Of a stretch of 64,000 bases of DNA, positions 12,374 to 24,572 are shown one piece after another. This DNA comes from Stichopus chloronotus (lineage: Eukaryota; Echinodermata; Holothuroidea; Aspidochirotida; Stichopodidae). Position numbers and translations under genes: made by a program. The DNA is taken from NCBI GenBank assembly GCA_021234535.1, contig CM037845.1, positions 5,298,501 to 5,362,500 on the forward strand. The letters run 5' to 3'. Positions within the stretch are counted from its first letter, which is position 1; each line of letters begins with the position of its first letter. Under the pieces are notes generated by a model. It had not been told where the DNA came from, searched no databases, and saw only the letters and a list, made by a program, of their open reading frames with translations.

Positions 12374-12401
12374 TTGTCAACCAGGACAAACTACTACTGT
12401 A

Positions 12402-12620
12402 CCCCATAACCTGATTAATATACAAGATTTGGACACCAAAAACAATAGAAATCATCTACTCAATATGGGCAACCAACATGCCAAAAATGAAATTACTCAG
12501 AGTTACCCTTCTTGAGATACCGTCACACACACACACGCATACACACATACATACACACACACGACATCAGGACTGCATAGATTCCCCTGCGTATGGCAAG
12601 GAATCAAAAAGTGTCAAGAT
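12402..12620 (-). repeat. Dispersed repeat, GGTCA-rich family, copy 2
   Basis: Phrases GGACACCAAAAACAATAG, ATCTACTCAATATGGGC and AGTTACCCTTCTTGAG match, in reverse complement, the family at 35275. Its mobile neighbour ends exactly at its edge, so the large element may have inserted into this repeat. Confidence 0.55.
12522..12564 (+). repeat. CA/TA microsatellite
   Basis: Imperfect dinucleotide run of CACACA, CATACA and ACACAC units inside dispersed repeat copy 2. The related copy at 35325-35365 carries a GT-rich stretch at the equivalent place. Confidence 0.85.
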
Positions 12621-12624
12621 ATGT

Positions 12625-13517
12625 CCATCCTGGACCGATGAAGATCAGAAAACCCAGGAATTTTGGATTTGCTTTAAACTGGATGTATTATTTGAAATTA
12701 TGGAAACCAAACATTCCCACAAGTCTAAATTCATTCAATCTGAAACAAAACAACACAAAAAAAAAAACCCACTTAACCCTTGATTGGATACATGACGACA
12801 ACACTAAGCAGCAGGCAAATCAAAATAGAGTTCTGTAGAAATGATTACATAAACAACTGAATATTAGTTACAATTAATGTCTGTACTACCCATCAATAGC
12901 CCTCTCACAAACAGGCCTATCCTAAAGAAAATGAGCTTTAAGGGAATTAACTAAATCACTCTCAAAATAAACACGCACCGTTGGATTAAGCCTAGCCTAG
13001 AATCGCACACGAAAGTAAACACAGCTTATCAATACTACTGTACAACACTAACTGTCACACTCATAAGTCATAGGCTCTAAATGGCAAGTGTGAATAAGTA
13101 ATAACGTCAAACATTAAAACTACTGTAAATAACTTGACTATCGCGCAACCCATGTCACTCATAGACAAACCTACTGTATCACACATGAGCCGTGAACAAC
13201 TGGTCGACTGCATAGGGCGTGAACGTTAATTACCCCCAAAAAAACTTCAAAAATTGTATGTGAAATGTGGAAAGATCACCACTTACTTCCTTGGCAAACC
13301 AAAATTAACTCTGATCCGATGGACTGTATTCAAACTAAAGACGTTACGGATATTTAACTAAACAATATACCGAAAGTATCTGACCTCCTTACAGTTTGCA
13401 GATAAATCAACGAATGTTTCTGGATGGATGATGCAATAATACTGTAATAGTGCTTATGGTGCAGCTATCTAGGAACTATAGAACGCCGAAAATGCGCTAA
13501 AACTACAGATAACTAAA
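12625..13517. other. Intergenic, no gene seen
   Basis: AT-rich, with overlapping short frames at 12478-12838 that lack family resemblance. Confidence 0.5.
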
Positions 13518-13521
13518 TTAA

Positions 13522-14106
13522 AGGAGAAGGAAACCCTGGGAATATGTTTATCAAAATGAAGCAGAAGTGTTTGGCAAACATCTTCCCAAAATTTCATTCA
13601 GAGATATTGTTTCCTATCCAAGTTTCACACTTTTGGAATTCAGAGAAGGGTGCTGCCATTTTTGCCTAAGTTGAATGTAAAACAACTTGAGTAAGTCGAA
13701 TAATGATGTCACATTACCACTGATAGCAAAAATTTTAATGCATTTCTTTATGTTCTTTACCTATTATTTCTATCAATCCGAAACACACTTGTACACATTT
13801 TGTGTTGAATTAGCTGAGGTGTATCATGCAATAATCAAATCATTAATACTATGACTTGAATCTATGCATGACTGTTAAAATTTATTGACAATGAAATATA
13901 AAGAAAAACAAAAGCTTTTCAATCACATGTGGTCTGGTGATGTCGTCACAAATTCAAAATGACAGCCTCCTGATAATCTTTTATGAATATTCAAATTGCA
14001 ATATCTTGGAAAGTAAGCAAGGTATTTAACTGAAATTTGGTAGTGGTGTTCACCATATGTTAGTCTCTCATTTAACATTGTTAAAAGTCCTGACTTGCCT
14101 TCTCCT
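13522..14106. mobile_element. TTAA-flanked MITE (piggyBac/Kolobok-type insertion)
   Basis: TTAA at 13518-13521 is followed by AGGAGAAGGAAA. On the far side, TTGCCTTCTCCT ends at 14106 and TTAA follows at 14107-14110. Matching short inverted ends plus a TTAA duplication are the signature of piggyBac- or Kolobok-class insertion. The 585-bp interior has no transposase frame. Confidence 0.75.
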
Positions 14107-14114
14107 TTAATATT

Positions 14115-14695
14115 AAACGCAATTAACTCCACACAACACATCCCCATATCCAAATATTTGCCAAATGATCCAGGAATATATGAAAGAGAATGCATAATTT
14201 ATGATTTCTTCATCAGAATAACCCATCTGAAAGGTTATGAATTAACATTTTCATACATTTACTTTTGTTCTCATTAATTCAAATTGAGAAATTGCAAACT
14301 TGAGATCCGAGGCCGTTTTAAGACTGTGCATATGCAGCTTTTTTTATCACCCAGGAAGTGCCGTTTCCTGCCATTTAGGCAGTTTGAAAAGCCAAAATTT
14401 TCTTGCAGGCTCGATCTGCGCCAACCGATCGTGCGTGACGCTCGGCTGAGATAGTCCTTGTGGGTGACTATATAGAGAGGTTGTGACAACTAGATATTGA
14501 CGCCATTTTGCCTCAACTGTATGACCCTACATGATCCATTGTGAGACATGATAAACCAATCAAATTGCCGCCATACATGTTTGTTTTCACTGGATAGGTT
14601 CAGTTTATGTATCACAGTTTGACTAACTTGCATGCACGTACATAGGCCTACAATGTTCGTGCAGGTGGAGGTGAACTGTCTAAAATGGCAACCGT
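14115..14695. other. Intergenic, no gene seen
   Basis: Mixed AT-rich sequence. Short minus-strand frame 14274-14489 has no recognisable family. Confidence 0.45.
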
Positions 14696-14699
14696 TGAA

Positions 14700-14833
14700 G
14701 GAACCCTACTCCTGCCAGCACCCCCCCCCCCCCCCATGTCTTTAAAGGACAGTGAGTATTTCTATTAGACAGCGTCCCCTCCGAAAAAGCCATTTTCGCC
14801 CACTCTGACTGAAACTGATAGCTCCGCCACTGG
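14700..14833. mobile_element. One end of a hAT-like MITE
   Basis: The stretch ends GATAGCTCCGCCACTGG, the complement of a CAGTGGCGG-type hAT terminus, and begins in a long C homopolymer like the interior of the element at 840-1260. The partner terminus was not found, so it is truncated or too diverged. Confidence 0.45.
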
Positions 14834-15199
14834 GGAGTCCCAGTATGAATGGCACTCAGTGTAGGACAAGGGGATAGGGAGGAGAGGAATGGGGAATTTT
14901 TTTTCAGTATCATCAGTGTACTGCCCTACTGCTTCTTAGTGGGTAGGCCTATGCAACATATGGCGCCCGTGTGTAGTATCATGCGCTGCTGGAATGCGAA
15001 TGGTTTCATTGGACTTGAAAGAGTTGTGCTGGCAATTCTCTCACGTTTTATTTAGTGTGAAGTAAACAGACTATTTTTGAACGGACCCCAAAATGCACCC
15101 CCTCCGTCTTACCAACTTGAAGATAGGACGGCTTACTTCAAACCGCGAGGACTTGCCCTCCACGCACTACACAATTCTCAACTTCTATTTTACATATGG

Positions 15200-15360
15200 A
15201 GAGGTTTGACAAACGAATGTAGCGCCATCGCCTTGCGAAACCCGGAAGTACGTTAGAATTGCTTGCACAGTATTCACAAGGTTCAACAGATGACTAGGTT
15301 AACCGAATGAAAGAGTGATTTTACAATACAATAATAAAACATTGTGTCGAAAGTGTGAAG
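15200..15360 (+). promoter_or_regulatory. Putative promoter and 5' untranslated exon
   Basis: CCGGAAGTA at 15242-15250 is a consensus ETS/GABP site, a frequent element of TATA-less promoters, within a locally CpG-containing stretch (CCATCGCCTTGCG just before). About 110 bases downstream GTGTGAAG|GTATGTG at 15360/15361 is a good 5' splice site, and TTCGTCAG at 15652-15659 could accept it. The first coding ATG follows at 15761. Transcription start is not determined. Confidence 0.4.
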
Positions 15361-15760
15361 GTATGTGATTGCATTTCCAAAGTCAGATAAAGGAGAAAAT
15401 ACGAGGGAAGTGAGAAAGGCACACGGACTAACAGATTCTCATGTTTTCAGTGCGGACAGGAGCTTCCGAATTTTTCTGCTGCTTTGTTTCCTCCATGTCA
15501 CCAGGTGCAGGATTGTAACTACCGTGGTACAATTGTGTCGTACAGCACTGACGAGCAGGCCAAGTGCGTTTAACGAGTAGTAATTCACATAACTTTTTAT
15601 AGCCTACTGTGTTGTGTGTTACGGAGGCTTTAACACTTTCATCCGTTTTTATTCGTCAGACATGTCCCCTTATGTCTCCTAGTTAAATATCCGGTGAAAC
15701 ATCAGTACTGTGAAACTTTATGAAACCGAGAATAACGCTGTAGTCGTTTTCGCCATTAAT

Positions 15761-15869
15761 ATGGCATCTCCTGACCAACGTCGGATATCCAGATCAAGTT
15801 CACGCACATCTTCCGCGAGTTACACGGCTGTTTATCCAAGCAGTACTAGTGCCACACCAAACTCCGAGG
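15761..15869 (+). CDS. Putative first coding exon, Ser-rich N-terminus
   Basis: ATG at 15761 is the first in-frame ATG after a TGA and has a strong start context (AAT before, G after). It opens 36 codons beginning MASPDQRRISRSSSRTSS and ending SATPNSE. A phase-1 donor follows, GAGG|GTATGA at 15869/15870. The product is a Ser/Thr- and Arg-rich, likely disordered N-terminal tail with an RRIS phosphorylation-like site; there is no signal peptide. An ETS-type promoter motif lies 0.5 kb upstream. The 33-nt exon at 32190 would continue it in frame as EFEEVYQWKPY. I do not recognise the protein. The ORF can be read beyond the donor to a stop at 15947, so an intronless short peptide is the alternative. 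Confidence 0.5.
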
Positions 15870-16564
15870 GTATGAAATCAGTTTATTATGAAGGTCTAAC
15901 GTTAGTTTTAATTGCACGAAACCACCAGCTGAATCCAATCGCTGGCTAACCGATAGGCATTTTGCAACAATAAAGAAGAGAAGATCTATGCACACTCAAG
16001 GAAGTCTGTGTCATACTCATAGTTCTTTATATCTAAATCTAAGTTAGAACTAACAGTTACTGTAGCCTTGTAATGGTCACTCTAACAGTCTAAGTTAGGG
16101 CCTGCACTTAGCCCTACTCATGGGCAGTTCTACAAGGGCTAGGTTTGAGCCCCCCAAGACATTGACAAGTCCCCCTCCCGAAAAAAAAAATAGGCAAGAT
16201 GTTTTAAACAAATCATCATTCTCCCTTTTTTTTTTTTTTTTGAAGAGTAAACTGATGAAACCGAGATTTCAAGGAATGCCTGGATGCCTTTCACAGTGAC
16301 AAGGCCAGATTAGTGGAATGTCCTGCAATATCTACTGTAGGCGGCTTGTTGGGTATCAATTTTGTCATTAGCAATATATCTTTCCATCTAGAAAATAAAA
16401 CACTATATACAGCTTGTTTTCAGTATGGTCATTATTTTTCATTGGTCAATATTTACATGTAATTTTGGAAATTGAAATCTAATGAAAATAATTAAAACAG
16501 TAGGCCTATTTAGTATTGGGTTGGAGAAGGACACACATACTGTAACTAAATGATTTATAAATGT

Positions 16565-16812
16565 ATAGACACTTATCCAGGATTTTAAGAAGAGGGAGTG
16601 CACCTAAGGAAGACTAACAAGCACGCCCCGAAGGTGTGCAGCCACAGCAGGGGGATTAGGGGTCATCCCACAAGAAAATTTGAATTCTAGATCATAGATG
16701 CACTTACAGTAGATGCAATTTCCCAGCATATGGGAAACATATGCATTGCTCATTTTGGTAAAAAATTGTTGATCATCCAATAAAGGGTCCCCCTCTCCTG
16801 GATCTGTGCCTG
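16565..16812. mobile_element. MITE with GGATCCAGG-type inverted ends
   Basis: Left end TAGACACTTATCCAGG and right end CCTGGATCTGTGCCTG are inverted matches at 12 of 16 positions. The interior includes CACGCCCCGAAGGTGTGC and GGGGGATTAGGGG. No clean target duplication was found (TATAGA occurs on both sides at different distances). No coding capacity. Confidence 0.5.
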
Positions 16813-17039
16813 CTCTATAGATTTTAAATGAGGTACTGTATGATGGGATGTCATTCAGTACTGTATGAAATGTTAAAACAAAGTACTGTAGGCCTTTTTA
16901 TATAGGCTTAGTACATAATTTTGAAATCAGACTTAGTGTACTGTACATATTATCAAACAAATAATTACATTTGTGTAAATTCTGAGCACTTTTGGAGAAT
17001 GTGGACAGTCACCCAGGGGATGCGGGTCTATAACTTTCA

Positions 17040-17577
17040 CAGACCTGCCAACCTGTCTCACCAAACTTCAGGGAGATTTACATTTTCCAGAGCCAAAAAT
17101 GGTGAGAAATAGTAAAAAAATAGGGAGATTGGTAATTTTCAACAAAAAACAGTGCCACGGAGAGAATTCTCACGCACATGCACAGCGCAAGTTGCCCATG
17201 TAGGTCTATTTTTTGTACATTGCAGGTACATGTACTCCCTTCTGTATTGACATCCCTTCATAAACTAATTACTTACTTACAAAGCAACCTGCTCTTGGTA
17301 TGATAATAGTACTTACAAAGCACCCTGCTCTTGATACATACTAATTTATAGTGTAGCAGTTGGAAATTTCGTAAACAACAACCTAATTTTCAATGCACTA
17401 TAGGTTATGTTACAGCCAATTGCTCTTATAAACCTTGTGCTATCTGTTTTCGCTATTTTCAGAAATGACACAAAGGGACTTAAAAAGCTGAGAGATTAGA
17501 ATATGAATCTGGGAGGGCAGAAAATCTGTACAAAAACCAGGAGTCTCCCGGTATAACCAGGAGAATTGACAGGTCTG
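17040..17577. mobile_element. DNA transposon, CAGACCTG termini, 6-bp TSD
   Basis: Termini CAGACCTGCCAA and TTGACAGGTCTG are inverted. CTTTCA lies immediately outside both ends (17034-17039 and 17578-17583), an exact 6-bp direct repeat. Subterminal phrases GGGAGATT and GAGTCTCCCGG recur in both orientations. The 538-bp interior has no transposase, so it is non-autonomous. A 6-bp duplication does not fit hAT (8), TTAA or Tc1 (TA) classes, so superfamily is open. Confidence 0.7.
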
Positions 17578-20500
17578 CTTTCATCCCCTTGTACTACAGG
17601 ATATTGCTTGGTCTATGTTCCAAAACCTTTTGCCTCAAACTTTACATTTTCAAATGTTGCAAAACTGTTTTGCTTATAAGCCTCATGGACTACAGTAGTT
17701 CATCTCTCTTGAAGATTTTTGCCACATAAAATATGGGATTTAAACAACATTTAGGGAATGCAGTTTACTTTGTATCTCTAGTCCTGTCCATACAGTACAT
17801 AAAGTAATTCAAGATAAGTTATGCACCCGACATGCTTTAGTGATGGGAGCACCAGAGTCCTTTTTTCTCCAAATCAATGGTGCTGTACAGTCTGCTTTTT
17901 TTTTTCTACTCAGTGTAAAATCTCAGCATATATTGGAACATTTTTTAGTTAAATCTCATTGTCTTCTAATTAGAATAATGTAACAAAGTGGGGTACATGT
18001 CTGGACACCTGAGGTAAATAAATCTTTGACCATGAAAAGAGAATCAAAGAATCAGCGAATGTGTATATATTCTAATTCTCTCATCAGGTCAGTTAGTGGT
18101 TGCTTAAGGAAGTATACTCATTGGCCTGCATTCATTCTTCTCGTGGAATAATGGAATTCAACTTGTACAGTACTGTAATTGTCAGAAAATTTTCTTGCAT
18201 GCATCAAGAATTCCCAGGCAGTTCTGTGCATAAAGTTGATCGACTTCCTTAAAGGAAATACTGTGGGATGTTTAGAATATACACCAGCATGAAATACAAA
18301 GAAAATTCCCGTAATTATCTGTAAACAATTCAGTCTCATCAATGAACATCTGCCAAAGCTTCATCTCCTCAAAACGTTATTCTGTGATGAGTAACAGAAG
18401 ATGTATCATTTGAATTTTGAAAAGGTTTAGGTGAACAAATTAGTGTCGACCAACAAATAACCAAATGTCTATCTGCGAGAAACTTATTTCTTGAAAAGAA
18501 TGCAACTGTCCTTCCTTATTTGAAGTAATCTATCATTCTTTGTCCACAAACATTGGTTTTAAAAATATGGTTGTTTTCTGTAAAACAGGTGCCTTTTTTC
18601 CCCTTAAAGCTTGTGCATGAGATAATAGCAAAGTGTCCATGGGAACAGATCTGTCAATGCTGGTTTCTGTATTGGAGAGAAAAAGAAAACATTAACAAAT
18701 GCTGTATATGTTACACACATGGGACTGTGTGATGAATGGGTCTACAGGAATTTTGTCAACTTACAATACGCTAGAAGTCTTGTCTATGTGCTGTCTAGTT
18801 TATATATGCTTTCTGTAAGAATACACAAATTCCTTGGTGAATATGCAGTACTTTATGTATATATTGCAGCAGTTTGAGAAACTGCAGGTCAGTCCAACTC
18901 ACTGTACACCTGCATGCTATGTGTGCAGTCATTTGATTTACTGTAAGTATTCACAAGGATTAAAGTTTGAGTGCAATATGACGTAGTGTGTATTCTACTG
19001 TCAAAGAACTTGATCTCTGCGATCATTAATGTATAACTGGCTGTGAGAGGTTGAAGTCTTTACAGACTTGTCCATTCAAGCTAACCTCTCAACATGATGA
19101 ATGTTATTGCAACTTTCAATTCATGTGAGCAATCAGTAATCAATGAAATTACAGGTTCTTGTCCGTGCATTTATATTGCCTAGTATTTCAGGGTTTCTTT
19201 TATGCAGTCACTGTACTGCATATGTACTGTGTGTACACTATCTAACCCCATACTTACAGTAATTGGGCTGTTTACGTATATTTGGGGTAACAGCTGGGAG
19301 CACATCTAATGCACTTCTTTCTATCACCAACAAAGAAAATAAATAAATAAATAAATTAGAAAAGGGGGATAGTGAAATCATTGTGTGATTATCAGGCTTT
19401 CAAGACTTCTTGTGCTATAGGCCTCGAATTTCCTCCAATTTGGGACTGTTCAAGTACAACCTTGCACTACCCTGGTGTCATTAACACTTAGTGACACCTT
19501 TGGTGTCACATCTTACATGTACACTGTTTTTGATAGCTAACTGAGCTAATACTTTTTCATTGTGACCTATACTTTTTTCAAGTAAGTATCCCTTTCTCCT
19601 TGAACCCTTCCACGAAAGTTATCAGACCACATACATTCTGCAGTATTCAGTGCACAGTATTGGAGCGATTTAACACATATACTGTATGAACAACACAAAT
19701 TCTCACAACTGTGATTAAGGAACTTTACACTGATAAGATGTTTGGATTGAAGTCACTTCAGCTGTAGACAAATAGTTCACTCCTTGCTGATAGTAGACCA
19801 ATCAAGAGCATAGAGGGCACATAGAAAAATTCATTCAGGGTTCATGGAGCTTTCTTTTTTGTAAGTATGAGCAAGGAGCCATCACTCATGAATTATAATA
19901 CCTACTGTACTGTATGCCAGTGAGTTGTGGGGAATTAATGGAAACGTTTGTCGGTACTCATTACAACAAACAAGCCAGCTGTAGAGGGTACGCCACTTCA
20001 AAGTCAAGCATAGAATCCTAGTAGGGGTCTACCTGTCATAGATATCGTTAGAATTCTTATCAGCTCTGTGTAAATTAAGTGGAGTGTATGGTGGCCAACA
20101 TGAGGGTGACACATCTGTTGGATGATTGCCACCAAACCCAAATACTGTACATATTTAGCAGGAAGTCAGTGCACCATATGCATACAAACCTGTGTTCCTG
20201 TAGCACTTCTGTAGCTGGCAATAATCTACACTTTGCACACATACAGTACTGCACTGCATAGGCTAATACCCAGTGAGGATAGGCCTACAGTACATGTGTT
20301 ATCCAAAGTACCAAAACCTACAGTCCAGTGTCTATTGATTATATCCTACTGTGCAATTCCATCTACTTCACAGATGTCGACACATCTCACATTGCAGTCC
20401 ACCCTTTGCATCATTTTGTTAAGTTACAGGCATTGTGGATTTAAATAATATACTGTAAATTCACAATCATTCTTTGTCAGGTTTTGGTTCAGATGATAAT

Positions 20501-21814
20501 TCCAACCTTTGTAATCATGCTTCCTGTGTGCACATACACACTTTCTATATCTGTAAAAGTGTATTTGTGTGTATATGTATGTTTTTGATGTCTTGTACCA
20601 TGTAAGCAATTGGTGACTTGATAAATTATTATAATATTACAAAAGCCAAGCCCATTAAACATCCACACCTTTTTATGTCAGGTAAATTAAAAAAAAATGA
20701 AATCATCAAAATCACAATGCATTAGTGCATTCCTTTTTTTTTTCAATTTTTGGGTGAAAATCCATTATCATCAATCGTAAACAAAGGGTCATTTGTAAGG
20801 ATAATGAGAAATTGAACAGATACATTACCTGTAATCTGTAGCAGATCTACAGTAGACGACTACTGGTAGAATAGCTACTTCTGTAGTCTTGCATCTAGTA
20901 TCCACTATAATCTGTTACTACATGTAGACTTGCAGTTTTGAGGCAAGTTAATATATACTGAAGCTCTGTACAGTAGTTTGGTCCAAATCTGTATGCTATC
21001 TGCTGTACGTTTAAAGAAATATGTGTGTAGTATTTACATCACTTTGAAATAGACAAAGATTTAATTGGTTAAGAAAGACACTAAACCTTACACTGAACAT
21101 CTTTAACAAATTGACACCAACAATCAGTACAGCAGCTAACCAGGGAATAAAAGAGTAAGGATGAACTGGCAGTCAGATGAGAAATACTGTATCACTTCTT
21201 GATGTTCAAAGCTGTGCATTACCAGTGCAGGAGACAGGGTAAGAGAGGGGTGAAGCAAATTTCTCTGCTGAATAAATGAAAGAATTAAGTGAAAGGATTT
21301 CATCTGTGGAAGCTACAGACATGTCAGTATTCTGTAGCCTAGCTTCTGCACAGTTCCTTCACGGTAACAGGATGCAGCACCACAGCATATTATAGAACAG
21401 TAGAATAACATATTTTACAAATCATTACAGTACTGAATTGTCATGTAAATGAGGCACATATTCCAGTTCACAATACCCACAATACTGCGCAAAAATTAAC
21501 CAGTAGACCTACAGTTATTACACATTTATATTGTACATTTGTTCTTTACACAATGAATAAGTAAAAGAGCAAGGTGCTGTAAGTACTGTATACAGTAATC
21601 ACTAGGCATTACACTAGCAAGTTACGGCCTGGGGAATACGGTACCGGTACAGTACATGTATAGCATTGTACCCTACAGGTACAATGCTCTCCTTGTGCTG
21701 TTTTGGAAACGGTACTTCGATTTTACTTAAAAGTTTGCGAATAAAGTGAAAGATAAGTTGCAGGTTAAGATTTGAGAACAGCTCATCCTTGCAAAGGTTA
21801 TTGCATTTGGCACT

Positions 21815-22190
21815 CATTGAGTTAATATCGGTAAGTTTGTGAGGTTTTTGAAGGGTACAAACACATGTCAATGTTTATAATAAGCATGATTGGTCAAGTT
21901 TCACATACCATACAGTAGTTACGAAACACTGTCAAAATTTTTTAATTTTTGACCTGACGATTACTGGCTGCGTTTGTGGTAATTAGCACTAATGTGAAAA
22001 GTGTCTGGCTTCAAATTTTCAAAGACCAAATTGAAAGCGAATTGTTTAGTGCTCACTCATTAATGTTCCTAAATGTATGTGACACATGGGGGTCCTCTTA
22101 GTTTAACCATTTGTCATAAGTGCAGTATGTAAAGGAATTTTGGCTGGTTTAGAAAATTTAGTGAATTTCATGAAATGACTCAATTGTGTC
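21815..22190 (+). repeat. Duplicated dispersed repeat, copy A (uninterrupted)
   Basis: Shares with 24573-25210 a long run of matching phrases in the same order: GTCAAGTTTCACAT, CTGTCAAAATTTT, GAAAAGTGTCT, GTCCTCTTAGTTTAACC, CATTTGTCAT and AGAAAATTTAGTGAATTTCA. This copy lacks the MITE present in copy B. Confidence 0.75.
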
Positions 22191-24572
22191 TCTTTGATGT
22201 AGGCTACTGTACATCTACTGTATCAGCGAATCTGCAAAAAGACAGTGTAGCTTTTGCAACTCAGATATTGCAGGTGAAAATGCAGGTAAAGAGACTCTTT
22301 ATCAGTTTTGTCCCAGTGACACACTGCTGTAGTGATCGGCAGCTCATCGTCAGTGATGAAACATTTTACAACCAACAAAATAATGTCGGTTTCTGCTGTG
22401 TTCGGTACTGCACATCACCTAATTGAACTGCATAATCAGTTCATTCAATAAGTTCATCTCTGGTATGAAGTATGCTATTCATTCTATGTTAGATGCGACA
22501 CTCAACTAATCCCTTAGTTTTACACTTAGTCATTCCTCTTATCAGTCATATTGTATTAGTCATTTATACTTCTGTTGGTAGATTATGTGGGCTTCCTTCA
22601 ACTCCCAGAAACAAATCAGATAGCCTTGTCTATCAGCCAATCTGTCTTTCCATTAAATTTTCTTACACACCCGTTTGGCCTAGAGTATGTTGTCTGACGT
22701 TTTTGTCCTTGACTTCGTCTGAGTGCACCGTCAGTATAACATACAAAATAGCAAATATGTTTCATGTATGGGCTGGCTTTGTGCTCCAAAAATGTTAAAA
22801 AATGTATGTTATAGCCATTCAGATGTTTAGTACAGTACTAGCAGTACAGTGCGACTGTAGCAATCTATCCGAAAATTCACAATTTTGTTTCACATGGATA
22901 TTTATAAAATCATGACCAAAATCAACTTTCTGACTGTGCAGTATGTGCTATGCTCCTATCCATTTTGTGTTACAGTATGTAAGTTGTGAATCAGTTTTGG
23001 ATCAGAAATGAATCAGGAATTAATACAAGTCAGGATTTCAGCTCCTACAGTGCACTGATCCGGAATTAATACAGTAAATGTCAGACTTAGTCTGGAATCT
23101 GGAAATTTTCTGTCTAGTCTGGTCAGTCTGGAATCAGGAATTAGGAGACTAACCAGGATAGAGTCTGAATTCAGTCAGAAATTAGTATCAAAGTTTATTC
23201 CTGCCTTTATAATTCAGATTTATTCTGACTACTGCAGTTTCATATACAGTACTTACGTATTTCATACTCTCATCAAATGAAAATTTCTAGAAGGGAACGT
23301 GTACATGTGTCCATGAAAGAAGTTCTTACTTTCATCTAGAATGCAATGACTACATTTGTTTTGTTTCCATGGTTTCGATTAGACTTTTTTCATGTTTGTC
23401 TGTCTGTCATACTTAATTGTGGTTGCATCATTCCCACACGGCTGTCAGGCACTTGTCCAAGATTTTGGTGAAAGAGAGACCCACTTTTCAGGAATTCATA
23501 CATATGTTTAGTCCTTTTGTGTACAGAATTAAAGCCTCACAACAATGAGATGTATAACATGGCGACATACTGTATGGCAGATGGCATCATTTGCGACAAG
23601 ATTCAAGTACCTGTACATTAATGCTCATAGATGATAAAAAGTAAACAACATGAAAATTTTTGTCATGTCATTCAGGGGATTGTTTATGCATATCAGTACC
23701 AGTCGTGAGAAAAACTTTGGCGATGTGAGTGAACAATTAAAATCTCAAGTTAATGTGACACATTTTATAGCTACAGACACTGTGTGCTCTCAGGCGTATT
23801 TACAGAGAGCACCTCAAGTCGTACTGTAGGTGAGTTTTGATGAATTGTATAAAATATTAAGCTTGGATAGAGTAGGACATCATAATGCCAAAAATGTCCT
23901 CAAATGAGGTTGATTTATATTTTAAAAGAAGTTGTTTGGACATATTACCTTAAATATTTACAACAAGCCGAATGAATGGCAACATGTAATTTTTTTTTTA
24001 TGAAAGAAGAATGTGTCTCAAAGTCCCAAAACAGAATGTAAGGGTTTAATCGCAAATCTTTACTACTTTCCAAGCATCAAATTCACTGCAAAATTGTTTT
24101 TCTGACTTAGTTGAAAGGAAGATAATGTGTTTGTTTGACAGAAAATAATCATATATAGTTTTAAAATCAGTTTTGTGGATGTAGAATGATAGCTCATCCA
24201 ATGTACTGTAAGCAAGGACAGTGGCCTTTGTTTCAAGAAATTTAGGTTTCTCACAGATAACAATTCAGCTATTTGTTGCTCAGCAATAATTTGTTCACCC
24301 AAACTTTCCAAAATTAAATCTTCCATAACTCATCACATGCATAATGGTTTTAGGAAGTGAAGATTTTACAGATATTTATTGATGAGACTGAATAATTTTA
24401 GAATGGTTAAAGCTACTGTTCCGTATTTTCTCTGTATACCAGTTTGGTGCATTTATGTTGTCTGCGCTATTTTCCTTTTAAGTTAATTTGCCTGGAAGTT
24501 GTAGGTACAGTAGGACAGCAAGAGACAAAAAAGTGCATACAGTAGTTAAGTAGTATTTACTGTAAAGGGGCA

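Larger units (their letters stand above)
7256..12401. mobile_element. Large TIR-bounded element with CCGACG subterminal repeats
   Basis: The 28 bases at 7256-7283 begin TACAGTAGTAGTTCGTCC. They are the reverse complement of 12374-12401 except at one position (C versus T). Immediately inside both ends lie clusters of the hexamer CCGACG or its complement CGTCGG: 7288-7320, 7365-7386, 7455, 7600-7635 at the left and 12240-12372 at the right, with a third cluster at 8744-9030. Clustered subterminal motifs are typical transposase-binding arrays. TA flanks both termini if the repeat is read from CAGTAG. No transposase frame is seen in the 5.1 kb, and another MITE is nested inside, so this is a non-autonomous or decayed element, or a composite of two. 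Superfamily unknown. Confidence 0.6.

Noticed and set aside
24063..24326. 87-codon minus-strand frame beginning MEDLILESLGEQ
   Set aside because: The start looks protein-like but the rest is AT-driven and there is no splice or promoter context; I could not support it.
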